Below, piece by piece: positions 33,651 to 45,000 of a DNA stretch of 64,000 nucleotides. Below the pieces are notes generated by a model, which saw only the letters and a list, made by a program, of their open reading frames with translations, was not told the DNA's origin and did no database searches. Made by a program: the position numbers and the translations under genes. Source of the DNA: Acholoe squamosa (taxonomy: Eukaryota; Annelida; Polychaeta; Phyllodocida; Polynoidae); assembly GCA_949317995.1 (NCBI GenBank), contig OX439046.1, forward strand, positions 75,702,786 through 75,766,785. Reading direction: 5' to 3'. Position 1 is the stretch's first letter. Each line of letters opens with the position of its first letter.

Positions 33651-34625
33651 ATATGTAGTTACCGGCAGACTGTGTGTAGTCTGAGTTTAACACTGTGCAG
33701 CACATTTTCACTTTTTGGAAAAAAATAATTGAGCTGAAAACCATTAATTCCTATATATTCTGACCTGGTGAATTCTGCTAGCACCTCTAGAACTCAGTGT
33801 TTCCTGGAAATTAAGATAGAAGTCGGTTGTCTTTTTAAGACGGTTCCCCTTGTACCAAAATGAAGCAATAGACCCCGAAACAAGGGGTTAAAATGTAATG
33901 TATATTAAATCGAGGCTATTTAATGTAAATCAAATCATTGCCCCCAGAGGGATTTTCAGCATATGTGGCATCCTATGGATATCACAAATTTGAGAGCCAA
34001 AAGGCATTTTTTGGCTTCTGGGGTGAGTTTTACGAAACTTATTCACAAACCACTGATGTAACCCCGCTTTGTGGTTGTAGGTAACACACAAAGTCATTTC
34101 TCAAACCCCACGGGGTGGCCCTCACCGATATTATAGTGGAAACCCCATACAAACTCTAGGGCCAAATTGTACTGTACCAGGAGGAAGCCACTCGCAAAGT
34201 TTGAGAAATGACTAGTATCTAGCCTTTACTTGTGCTTTCCTCCTCCCACTCACCCACCCATTCAGAATCTCCAGGCTGCACACCCAGGTGGCACCACCGT
34301 CCTGGTCTCTCAGCGTGTGCCTCTCTGTGGTCTATGGTCTCTCTGTGTGTCTATAGAGGCACAGTGTTCCAGTGTGCAGACATTGTGTAATGGAAAACCT
34401 CCTTGGAGCTGCAGCATTTGCCACAAAGGAGGTTTTTGTGGTAAATCCATAGAAGTTTATATCATCCATAGAAGTTTATATAACAGTTAAAAGATGAATA
34501 TAATCATATTTTGACATAAACTGTAGAGCCTAGAAGAGGATTTGAATCTTCTACACCTCTTCGATACAAGGCTATGCTAAGTATATGGTGTTCCAGGCTA
34601 CAATCATCAGCAATCTCAATAGTAT
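33651..34625. other. Non-genic stretch
   Basis: I see nothing recognisable beyond ordinary AT-rich sequence and short frames. Confidence 0.5.
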
Positions 34626-34755
34626 AGTGGTTAGCAAGTCTGACTTTGAATCACAGAATGTGGGTTCAAGTCTGCTTGGGGAACACAATTTTTAACATAC
34701 ACATACATGGTAAAAGGGGTCTCTGATAAGGGCCTCCCTGAAGCCCCTTTTATCC
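34626..34755 (+). mobile_element. tRNA-headed SINE with hairpin tail (family 1, copy 3)
   Basis: The head has box A TAGTATAGTGGTTAGCAAG and box B GGGTTCAAGTC (near 34,670). The body TTTTTAACATACACATACAT resembles the TTTTAACATGTRACATATGA body of the other family-1 copies. It ends in hairpin GGTAAAAGGGG...CCCCTTTTATCC (34,709-34,755). Confidence 0.58.
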
Positions 34756-34861
34756 TATTGGCATTCAGGGGATGTTCATAATAATATATCGTTTTTAGAA
34801 TTTGTTGCAAAAATGACATTGGTCAACTTAGAATAAAAACAAAATTACACCAGGCGTTTGA

Positions 34862-34920
34862 ACATGTGTGGTCTAGATTTCTATTCCCAGGCCTTAACCA
34901 CTAAACTACATTGACCAGTC
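34862..34920 (-). mobile_element. tRNA-like SINE head fragment
   Basis: The minus strand carries a box-A-like TAGTTTAGTGGTTAAGG. The remainder is too diverged to define a box B. It lies in a cluster of tRNA-derived fragments at 34.6-36.5 kb. Confidence 0.35.
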
Positions 34921-35384
34921 AAATTTGCAAAGTGAAATTACCCTGTTTATCTAGAATTGATTGCTCAGTCATATTAGTAGTACATCACCATTCAGTAGAT
35001 GTTCTAACATTCACAGTATCAGCTGAGGACTCATGGTGTAATGGGACTCTGAATCCCAGCACTGTCAGGTACATGGGTACCAATCTGTAAGGGACAGAAT
35101 TTTCCCAAGAATTTCATCTGCTGTTCAAAAATGACCTAATTCATAAACCTCCTGCTATGCTTGGCCTATTTTACAAAGCCTCCTCACAGACCTGACCCAA
35201 TTAACCAAACTTCCTGCCAGAACTGACCCAATTCTTAAAACCTCCTGCTGGCCCTCCAACTGTAGAATGTGGAAATAAACCTACAGCAGAGCCAGGTGGA
35301 GTATAAACCTTTCTATCACTCATTGTCCTAATGGACTGATGCAGTACGTATGCTATTTGATGACTACTATTATCCCATGGGTCC

Positions 35385-35445
35385 CAATTGCTTGGACAAG
35401 CTGTTGGGCTAACAATTCTGAGGTCTTGGGTGCGAATCCTGTTAA
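35385..35445 (+). mobile_element. tRNA-like SINE head fragment
   Basis: A box-B-like GGGTGCGAATCC follows a weak box A (TGCTTGGACAAGCTGTTGGG). The downstream sequence is not shared with the other copies. Confidence 0.32.
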
Positions 35446-35711
35446 AGGCGCAAGGAAAGTTGGAGAAAAACTAATCCAGTGCTGTACAACCAGGTCCTGG
35501 GTGTTTATAGGGGACTAGCCGCCTTGATATTTTATACCTTTTTGTTTGTTGAATTAGTTGTCATTCCTGTGCTATCGACCATATATAACAACCCAGACAA
35601 TAACAATGTCATTAGAAGATTGCCCATCTAGTCCACATTATTACACGTTTTCTGTGATTTTGGGTGCTTTTCCTGGATATTCCCATTCTGATACGTGTCT
35701 ATATTGCATGC

Positions 35712-35729
35712 CATGATGCATGCATCATG
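35712..35729. other. Perfect 18-bp palindrome
   Basis: CATGATGCATGCATCATG is exactly self-complementary. It lies just outside the hairpin end of the next SINE copy. Confidence 0.9.
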
Positions 35730-35734
35730 ACCTT

Positions 35735-35985
35735 TGTAAGGTGTGCTGTTATCCATGGATAACAGACACCCAGTGCTGTTATCCATGGATAACAGGAATG
35801 GCTTACATGTCATATGTCACATGTTAAAACCTACGAGAATTCCATTGCCAAGGGCAGGGGTCGAACCCATACCCTACTGATCTGTAGATCAGCTCCCTAT
35901 GCATTGCTCCACAGGGACTGACGAGAAATGGTTGGTTAGAACCAGGTCAGTGTAATTCAATGATAAGATACAAAGCCCGGGGAGG
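35735..35985 (-). mobile_element. tRNA-headed SINE with hairpin tail (family 1, copy 2)
   Basis: On the minus strand it repeats the upstream TGGTTCTAACCAA, the head GTCAGTCCCTGTGG.GCAATG and box B GGGTTCGACCCC. The body GGTTTTAACATGTGACAT follows, then a hairpin (35,736-35,806) with two TTATCCATGGATAA palindromes. It matches the copy at 22,645-22,890 over about 240 bp, with the hairpin flanks differing most. Confidence 0.72.
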
Positions 35986-36059
35986 TCACTCACATATAAC
36001 TAGCATACATCCAATGTATGAAAATATCCTGAAGTCTGGGTTGTGACCCCCCCCCCCTT

Positions 36060-36443
36060 CCCTGCTACAGTGGCCAGCGTTGCCTCTCCTATAGCCGCGA
36101 CAGGGGTGGTGAAGCTGTCTACTTGGACACGTTCATACCACACCAACGGCTGCGGATGGGGAGGTGTGAGCACGATAGTCGTGCTGCGAACCCCAGGTGC
36201 AGGTGTTCAGGTCCTGGCCTGGCCCACCTTTTTGGTAATGGAGCAGATAGTGAACAAATTTTTCGACTTGTATTTATTGATATCCTATTGATTATTTATT
36301 GATTAATTGTGTAATAAAATAAGTAGTCAATGCCTATAAGATATGACTTGTCAGATGTATGCACAAATAATGCATTCGGCTATGTGCCTCATGCGTTATT
36401 GGTGCATACATCTGACTTGTCACATGTTAGGCATTGATTACTT
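36060..36443 (+). mobile_element. tRNA-headed SINE with hairpin tail (family 2, copy B)
   Basis: The body from GAACAAATTTTTCGACTTG through ATTTATTGATATCCTATTG to AATAAAATAAGTAGTCAAT matches copy A (21,590-22,560, opposite strand). A box-B-like GGTGTTCAGGTCC lies near 36,200. The tail hairpin (36,321-36,443) has arms around CAGATGTATGCAC and a loop TCGGCTATGTGCCTC. The hairpin sequence is mostly unlike copy A's, while the body is clearly shared. Confidence 0.62.
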
Positions 36444-36598
36444 CTTCAATATGTAGGGGAGAGATTTTTCTATTTTCTCTATATATGAGAAGACACAGAG
36501 ACACAATGTGAAAGTATGAAAAAGGTTTATTATTGTTGGCCTCTCTTTGTCGTTATACATAATTATACACCCTAGACATACGAACTCAGTGACCCCTC

Positions 36599-36629
36599 TA
36601 ACCTTGACCTTGACCTTTGGTGACCTTTG
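36599..36629 (-). promoter_or_regulatory. Nuclear-receptor half-site cluster
   Basis: Three TGACCT copies (36,605, 36,611 and 36,621) lie within 25 bp. On the minus strand these read AGGTCA, and one forms TCAAGGTCA, the extended half-site used by ERR/SF-1-type orphan receptors. Function is untested. Confidence 0.4.
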
Positions 36630-36919
36630 CAAAGCATCATAACAGATTACAAATTGTGAAATGTAACAGAAATATGACAGATGTCTCCTTCACACCAAGA
36701 CACGTTAACCCAATGAAACACGCTTTATATCAAAACCTGTATTGGGCAATCAGCTTTCAGTTTACAGTATTCATATGTTGTCATTTGTCAAAGGTCCCCG
36801 GATGAACCATATGAGAGTCCACCGATCAGGATTGTCCTAGTAACCTAATTAACAATTCTAGACATACCTAGATTAATTACTCTAACAAACAGGAAGTACC
36901 AAGGACATATCCAGGTTGA

Positions 36920-37168
36920 CCAATGAGAACACAGCTTACAAAGTTATATTACACAGCCGTGTGATGTTAACCAATCAGATTCAATATTGCAAAATCTTTC
37001 AGTTACAAGAGACCATTACATAGACTAGAGAAGTCACTGAGAACTGTTCAGGAATCCAGTTGACACATTTGCATACTTATGGGTTCTGTCTCAGCGATTT
37101 GCATAGATTAGCATAATTAATGAGGCTTCAACCAATGAGAACCGCTGTAGAGGGTGAGTGGGCGGGGC
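36920..37168 (+). promoter_or_regulatory. CCAAT / octamer / GC-box cluster
   Basis: CCAAT boxes lie at 36,920, 36,971 and 37,132, octamers ATTTGCAT at 37,067 and 37,097, and a GC box GTGGGCGGGGC at 37,158-37,168. All CCAAT boxes face the plus strand and the GC box comes last, as in a TATA-less promoter. No coding exon is recognised downstream. Confidence 0.35.
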
Positions 37169-38025
37169 TTCACACATAACTCTCATTATGAATATACAGC
37201 CTCTTCTATACAGAATACATTATGTAAACCATACAGTGGTATAATAATAATAATATGTTAATTAACTAACATCAAAATGACATCATCTCATGGTGGGTGT
37301 GGGGCGTGTGGGTACAATGTAACGAAGGGAGTGCACTAAATTAACGCCCGGCCACATCTTCGTTTTTACCAGATGTGACACAACAAGAATGAATCCAGCA
37401 GCTGGAAGAATGTTATTTGCTCAGTTAAGGTTTTGTTTCATTAGCTTATCTTACTTTCGTACATTTGGAGGAGTGAATTGACAAATTCCCCCATACTTAA
37501 GATACAGATCTGTCCAACTGTCAAATCCATACAAGTCATGTCCACTTTGACTGGGAACATGAATGTGGCCGGGGCAGTGAGAGCAAATATCTCAGACAGT
37601 GAATGTATGCAGAGTCCTACGCGGACGACAAAAACCAAATTACAAAACCAGATCAAGGAACGCTAACAAACATGTTTATATATTTGGATGTGACTTATGA
37701 TCAATCGACTCAAGTCTTATATATTTCCACCAAAATGATGCGAACATGAATAGATATGTATTTTGACTAGACTCATAGATGTATGGCCTTTTTGGGGGAT
37801 AAGTATATATGTATATCAAATTGCCCTATAAATGATGATTATGTATATTATGAATATTAATGAGATGCTGAATAGTCATGAATGACCTTATAAGGAGCCT
37901 TACACTGTTGCCATGACAATGAGTAACATATATTAAGTTAGATGAGAGTATCTGTGGTTTGTGTCCAACACAGTATGAGTCATTTCGATGAACCTTAACC
38001 CTTTAAGGGCCACTGATGCAGGAGT

Positions 38026-38060
38026 GCATCATGCCCATTGGGTGGCATGATGCACCAATG
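38026..38060. repeat. Perfect 12-bp stem hairpin
   Basis: GTGCATCATGCC and GGCATGATGCAC flank an 8-nt loop. The word CATGATGCACCAATG recurs near 51,818. Confidence 0.8.
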
Positions 38061-38651
38061 AAGTGCTGGCAAGTCTGCCAACCAACATTCATTAGGACAT
38101 GATGCCAAACCTCTGGGACAAAATGGATGCCATAGGGCCAGCGTGATACATAAATGTAGCTGCGTCCATGCGTCATGACAATCAAAGGGCATGATACATT
38201 ATATAAAGCTTAAGTGACCTTCGAAGGATAATAAATGAAAGACCATGAAAACCGCTTCTTCAGCATGAACACAAAGAATGAAATGTGAATTGTCAATATT
38301 TCCCGGGTTCCCAGTATCATGTTTTTACCAGTAATGAGGATTTTCTACAATCATGCATTAAAGTCTCATTTGGCACCAGATTGTCAGCAATGTTTTCTCT
38401 TCAATAGCACCACCAGTTAGAGAATAAATTCCAGATGAAATAGCACATGACTAGATTCATCCATTCCTCACTACATACATAAACCAAGTAGGCCTATCAC
38501 ACAGAGCTGGTTAGAGTTGTTAGATGACTCTTATTTACAGCACCCTTCATATGTCTGCCTGTTTCATCATTATTATATAGGCACTGTAGACAACCTCACA
38601 TATATGGATGGGTTTATAAATTAGGTAACGTTGTTGGCTAATTAGGTATTA

Positions 38652-38757
38652 CACTGCCGTCGGCCAACCAAATTTCTGCTAATCCACTATTTTTCTATAC
38701 TTTTGCGTTTTTTTAAAATAATCGGATTAGTGAAAATTCGGCTGACTGAAAGCAGTG
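38652..38757. mobile_element. Candidate 106-bp CACTG-ended foldback
   Basis: It starts CACTGCCGTCGGCCAACC and ends in the inverse of CACTGCTTTCAGTCAGCC. The arms continue with (A)AATTT...CTAATCC. No clear target duplication. Confidence 0.45.
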
Positions 38758-41700
38758 GAATACCCACTTAACATTACTCACTTCTTAATAAGAGACCTGC
38801 TTTAGGTCAAATATCCCAATATATTGAGTTACCATTAAAATAGCAAAGAATACTTGCTATTTGATATAGGTGGAATTTGATTAAATGTAAAATGACCAAT
38901 ACTTTCAAAGTTCATGAGATCAATTATACATATTACGAATCCATGATAAATTAATCTATATGATGTAAGGGTTCCAACCCCTTTGCACCTTTTATCGTTA
39001 TTAGTGGTGGGTTATTGGCTTTAAATGATAAAATTGTTTGAATTATACTTTCTCTTAAACCACCAGACAGACCTTAAACTAACATATTTCAATGACATCT
39101 TGCACTTGGAAAATGAGGGTAAAAGAGCATAACACATATATCATATATTCCCCTTCAGTAAATGGGCGATAATAGAGGAAAACACACATACTTTCACTTT
39201 ACACACCCGTGTGGACAAATACTACAATGTTAACAGATTTAGAGAAATAAATACAAACTACAACAGCATGATTATATAACACAGGTGAAGTTTTAACATG
39301 TGTCATCCAAGGTTAACATAGGACAACGTTGTAAAGTGGGAAATCAAGTACTCTACATTTACCGTATTGCGGCGACATTATCACAGTTCATCCGTAACAC
39401 TGAAAGACCTACACAGGGAGGTATTGACAACTGGATAGTATGAATTAAATGTCCGTTATGCAAATGATATTGTGGGATGTTTAATTGCTTACAGAAACAC
39501 ATTTCAGTGGCACATATTATTTTAAGCATTTCGAAGAAAAGTTGAAATGGCATATTTGAAAAGGTCAAATTTCATAGACATGTAAAGGGAAATTGGCCAA
39601 CATCTCATGTTATCTGTGTATTATATTTATCAATCAGATTATAAGATGTCATCTTCTCTGAATGAACTCAATTACATTATATACACACATTTTAAGATCA
39701 TGTGTCGCCTTGTGGATTTGCGCATCAAGTAATTCAATGCATCAAACCCATTTCTTGTCATAATGCGTGAATGCATCAGGAATTCAGGTGATTAAAGAAA
39801 GCTGTGCTGTTCTTAAAGGGTAAGAATGAACACACAGTCATCTGATCAACATTTACCACCACACACCGACTCAAACAAGGTTTAAGTGAGAAAACTGAAG
39901 GTGTCTCTTATTTCACCATTTGACACATGATCATTAGGCATTTCACCTAATGTACTATCACGCTACGGACGAAGGGCTTTGGGAGCTTCTACCCCTCAAA
40001 TGGCTATTTTTGAAGATTATGAGCAACCATGTGATCTTATCCTTTAAACATGGCACTGTAGCACAAGAATACTCTTGACCCTCAAACACCGATCCCTCAA
40101 ATGTTACAAGACTACTGCCTTTTCCTCGCAACGCTTGCGACAGTGGCATTTCATATGTGTAGCCTTGCAGTTCTTTCAATTAACCTCTATCACACTTGAG
40201 GAAATGGAGTATTTAAAAGACTAGAGTGCTTAGATAAACACATCTAAGAGACAGCAGAGAGTCATGTTTCAGGGATAAAATTACCTGCCTGCTCTTCCCC
40301 TCAAATAGAAACTCATTTGAGGCCTAGGAGTTCTTTAAGGGTAAAGAGCCCATCAGAGAGCTAAATGTGTGCAGAGATTCCTTTTATGATTCATTTGAAT
40401 AAAACTAATAAGTCTACTTACATTTGAACTACACACTTAAACAACTTCAGATGTGAGATTGATACAAAATAACTTATGTGATTATATAAAGATCTATTTG
40501 AGATCTAGAAATACATTACATCATGATTGGAAGTGAAGTGTGCAAAATGCCTACTTAATAAATAAAATATGATGTAAATCATTAATAATGAGTAAGTTCA
40601 GTAAAACAATGGATGCAACCAATCATAAATACTCTAGAGTTTATGTTATTCGTGAGCTTTTGAACTGTCAGAAAAGTTGATATCCTTTTCCTGTTATTTA
40701 ATGAATGACTGCGCTGTTACAATGAAATAACATACACGCCCAATACTTACCTGTTCGTACCTTTATGTATACTATACCACACCTCATTCCCCTTACTTAA
40801 CACCCTCAATAACATACACAATTCACAATATAATGAATAAATACTAAACCCCAACCTGGGAATAACCTTCTAAATATAATACAAGGAATTTACAATTTAC
40901 ACAAATTGTACATAATGATACAAGATAGATATCAGACTCACATCAAATACACAGTGCCTCTATTTAGGAGATTATTAACTAATAACCACCTCACGTACCA
41001 TTTTGTCATCTTCGCTCTTTATATTATCCACAAATTTCAACTCTGAGATTTTGCACCAAATCATACCTAAGTACCTCTGGACAAAACCAATACAATATTC
41101 AATGTATGTATCTGCAAGCTGGTGCAAAGAAACTATCTTGCATCAAGCAAATCAAGAGGGAAAGTGCAATTGAAAGACTAGTATTATATGAATGGTACAT
41201 AATCTATAATGAACATACTTCTGCAGGCTTTCCTCATTTCCACTGTCAACTGGCAGAGTCACTGTCACTGTCAACTTCTTTCTTAAACAACTTCACATAA
41301 GTCTGATCAACCGAAACTAAACAGAAAGAAAGAAACACGCTAAATACCTAGGCTTCCTCCCTAGCGTCTAAAACAAAGTCGTTGTGAATGTTGAGATTCT
41401 TTTCTTTGTCCTCCATATCAGCACACTGTATACCAGGCCAGAAACATGTGGAATGATTCGCTGTCCCCTTCCGCCTGGAGATCCACCATCTTGAATATGC
41501 AGCTTTGACATCACTGATGGAGCAAGATCCTGGAAGACATGCCACAGAAAGATCCCTTGTGCCATGTGCTATAAGCAATGTCACAGACCGGGTCCTGGTG
41601 TCACTAAGGATCTATTGTAACCGAGGTGATGTCGTAACCAAGGTGACAGGTTATAGCCGTGACCTTATGATGTGACTTCTGGCACAATCGCTGCTGCTGG

Positions 41701-42048
41701 GCTGCAAGATAGAAAATAAGTTGTTTGTTAGATAGCTGATCTCAATAACCTTCTTCATGTATTCTATAATGAATTATTTCAGTTTAGGAGTCTGCAGACA
41801 GCAATCTGTAACAAAACAGAGACTGTGAATATTTCTAAGGCAAGCGACTCTGGCTACACTTCTCAAGCTGAGATTCCTCCAGGACCAGTACAGTGTATAT
41901 GTTTACAATTCAATTTATTCAACATGAAATGATGATGTCACACTTATGTGACCATTTGGGATACTGGTGATGAAATATTGGGTAGAGTTATTGCATGGGG
42001 GTGGGCAACACAGGTCACATTGGAGGAACTTGTTGGGCTGCTGAATTC

Positions 42049-45000
42049 ACCTAGAGATAAAGAGTTGTTGTATTCAATTTGAGATAAAGAGTTGCTGCAG
42101 TCAACTGGACATAAAGATTTGCTGCAGTCAACTGGACATAAAGAGTTGCTGCAGTCAACTAGAGATAAAGAGTTACTGCAGTCAACTGGACATAAAGAGT
42201 TGCTGCAGTCAACTGGACATAAAGAGTTGCAGCAGTCAACTAGAGATAACAAGTTGCTGCAGTCAACTAGACATAAAGAGTTACTGCAGTCAACTAGACA
42301 TAAAGAGTTGCTGCAGTGAACTGGACATAACGAGTTGCTGCAGTCAACTAGACATAAAGAGTTGCTGCAGTCAACTAGACATAAAGAGTTACTGCAGTCA
42401 ACTAGATATAAAGAGTTGCTGCAGTCAACTGGACATAGAGACTTGCTGCAGTCAACTAGAGATAACAAGTTGCTGCAGTCAACTAGAGATAACAAGTTGC
42501 TGCAGTCAACTAGACATAAAGAGTTACTGCAGTCAACTGGACATAAAGAGTTACTGCAGTCAACTAGATATAAAGAGTTGCTGCAGTCAACTGGACATAG
42601 AGACTTGCTGCAGTCAACTAGAGATAACAAGTTGCTGCAGTCAACTAGACATAAAGAGTTCCTGCAGTCAACTAGACATAAAGAGTTACTGCAGTCAACT
42701 AGACATAAAGAGTTACTGCAGTCAACTAGATATAAAGAGTTGCTGCAGTCAACTAGACATAGAGAGTTGCTGCAGTCAACTGGACATAAAGAGTTACTGC
42801 AGTCAACTAGACATAAAGAGTTACTGCAGTCAACTAGACATAAAGAGTTACTGCAGTCAACTAGAGATAATGAGTTACTGCAGTCAACTGGACATAAAGA
42901 GTTACTGCAGTCAACTGGACATAAAGAGTTACTGCAGTCAACTAGACATAAAGAGTTACTGCAGTCAACTAGACATAAAGAGTTACTGCAGTCAACTAGA
43001 GATAAAGAGTTACTGCAGTCAACTGGACATAAAGAGTTACTGCAGTCAACTAGACCTAAAGAGTTGCTGCAGTCAACTGGACATAATGAGTTACTGCAGT
43101 CAACTTGAGATAAAGAGTTGCTGCAGTCAACTAGCGATAACAAGTTGCTGCAGTCAACTTGAGATAACAAGTTGCTGCAGTTAACTAGAGATAACAAGTT
43201 GCTGCAGTCAACTAGACCTAAAGAGTTGCTGCAGTCAACTAGAGATAACAAGTTGCTGCAGTCAACTGGACATAAAGACTTGCTGCAGTCAACTAGAGAT
43301 AACAAGTTGCTGCAGTCAACTAGACATAAAGAGTTCCTGCAGTCAACTAGACATAAAGAGTTACTGCAGTCAACTGGACATAATGAGTTACTGCAGTCAA
43401 CTTGAGATAAAGAGTTGCTGCAGTCAACTAGCGATAACAAGTTGCTGCAGTCAACTTGAGATAACAAGTTGCTGCAGTTAACTAGAGATAACAAGTTGCT
43501 GCAGTCAACTAGACCTAAAGAGTTGCTGCAGTCAACTAGAGATAACAAGTTGCTGCAGTCAACTGGACATAAAGACTTGCTGCAGTCAACTAGAGATAAC
43601 AAGTTGCTGCAGTCAACTAGACATAAAGAGTTCCTGCAGTCAACTGGACATAAAGAGTTACTGCAGTCAACTAGACATAAAGAGTTACTGCAGTCAACTA
43701 GACATAAAGAGTTACTGCAGTCAACTAGAGATAATGAGTTACTGCAGTCAACTGGACATAAAGAGTTACTGCAGTCAACTGGACATAAAGAGTTACTGCA
43801 GTCAACTGGACATAAAGAGTTACTGCAGTCAACTAGACATAAAGAGTTACTGCAGTCAACTAGAGATAAAGAGTTACTGCAGTCAACTGGACATAAAGAG
43901 TTACTGCAGTCAACTAGACCTAAAGAGTTGCTGCAGTCAACTGGACATAATGAGTTACTGCAGTCAACTTGAGATAAAGAGTTGCTGCAGTCAACTAGCG
44001 ATAACAAGTTGCTGCAGTCAACTTGAGATAACAAGTTGCTGCAGTTAACTAGAGATAACAAGTTGCTGCAGTCAACTAGACCTAAAGAGTTGCTGCAGTC
44101 AACTAGAGATAACAAGTTGCTGCAGTCAACTGGACATAAAGACTTGCTGCAGTCAACTAGACATAAAGAGTTGCTGCAGTCAACTAGACATAAAGAGTTG
44201 CTGCAGTCAACTAGAGATAACAAGTTGCTGCAGTCAACTAGACATAAAGAGTTGCTGCAGTCAACTGGAGATAACAAGTTGCTGCAGTCAACTGGACATA
44301 AAGAGTTGCTGCAGTCAACTAGACATAAAGAGTTGCTGCAGTCAACTGGACATAAAGAGTTGCTGCAGTCAACTAGACATAAAGAGTTGCTGCAGTCAAC
44401 TAGAGATAACAAGTTGCTGCAGTCAACTTGAGATAACAAGTTGCTGCAGTTAACTAGAGATAACAGGTTGCTGCAGTTAACTAGAGATAACAAGTTGCTG
44501 CAGTTAACTAGAGATAACAAGTTGCTGCAGTCAACTAGAGATAACAAGTTGCTGCAGTCAACTAGAGATAACAAGTTGCTGCAGTTAACTAGAGATAACA
44601 AGTTGCTGCAGTCAACTAGAGATAACAAGTTGCTGCAGTCAACTAGACATAAAGAGTTGCTACAGTCAACTAGACATAGAGACTTGCTGCAGTCAACTAG
44701 ATATAAAGAGTTGCTGCAGTCAACTGGACATAGAGACTTGCTGCAGTCAACTAGAGATAACAAGTTGCTGCAGTTAACTAGAGATAAAGACTTGCTGCAG
44801 TCCACTAGAGATAACAAGTTGCTGCAGTTAACTAGAGATAAAGACTTGCTGCAGTCAACTAGAGATAACAAGTTGCTGCAGTCAACTAGAGATAAAGAGT
44901 TGCTGCAGTCAACTAGAGATAAAGAGTTGCTGCAGTCAACTATAGATAAAGAGTTGCTGCAGTCAACTAGAGATAAAGAGTTGCTGCAGTTAACTAGAGA

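Larger units (their letters stand above)
36444..42048. other. Non-genic stretch with regulatory-looking cluster and hairpins
   Basis: No confident gene. Features described separately are nuclear-receptor half-sites (36,599-36,629), a CCAAT/octamer/GC-box cluster (36,920-37,168), a hairpin (38,026-38,060) and a foldback (38,652-38,757). Two very short coding-like minus-strand frames lie at 41,351-41,489 (for example MEDKEKNLNIHNDFVLDARE), too short to call. Confidence 0.45.

Noticed and set aside
41351-41489. Two short coding-like minus-strand frames (MVDLQAEGDSESFHMFLAWY and MEDKEKNLNIHNDFVLDARE)
   Set aside because: Residue content looks protein-like, but each is under 25 codons with no convincing splice sites or homology.
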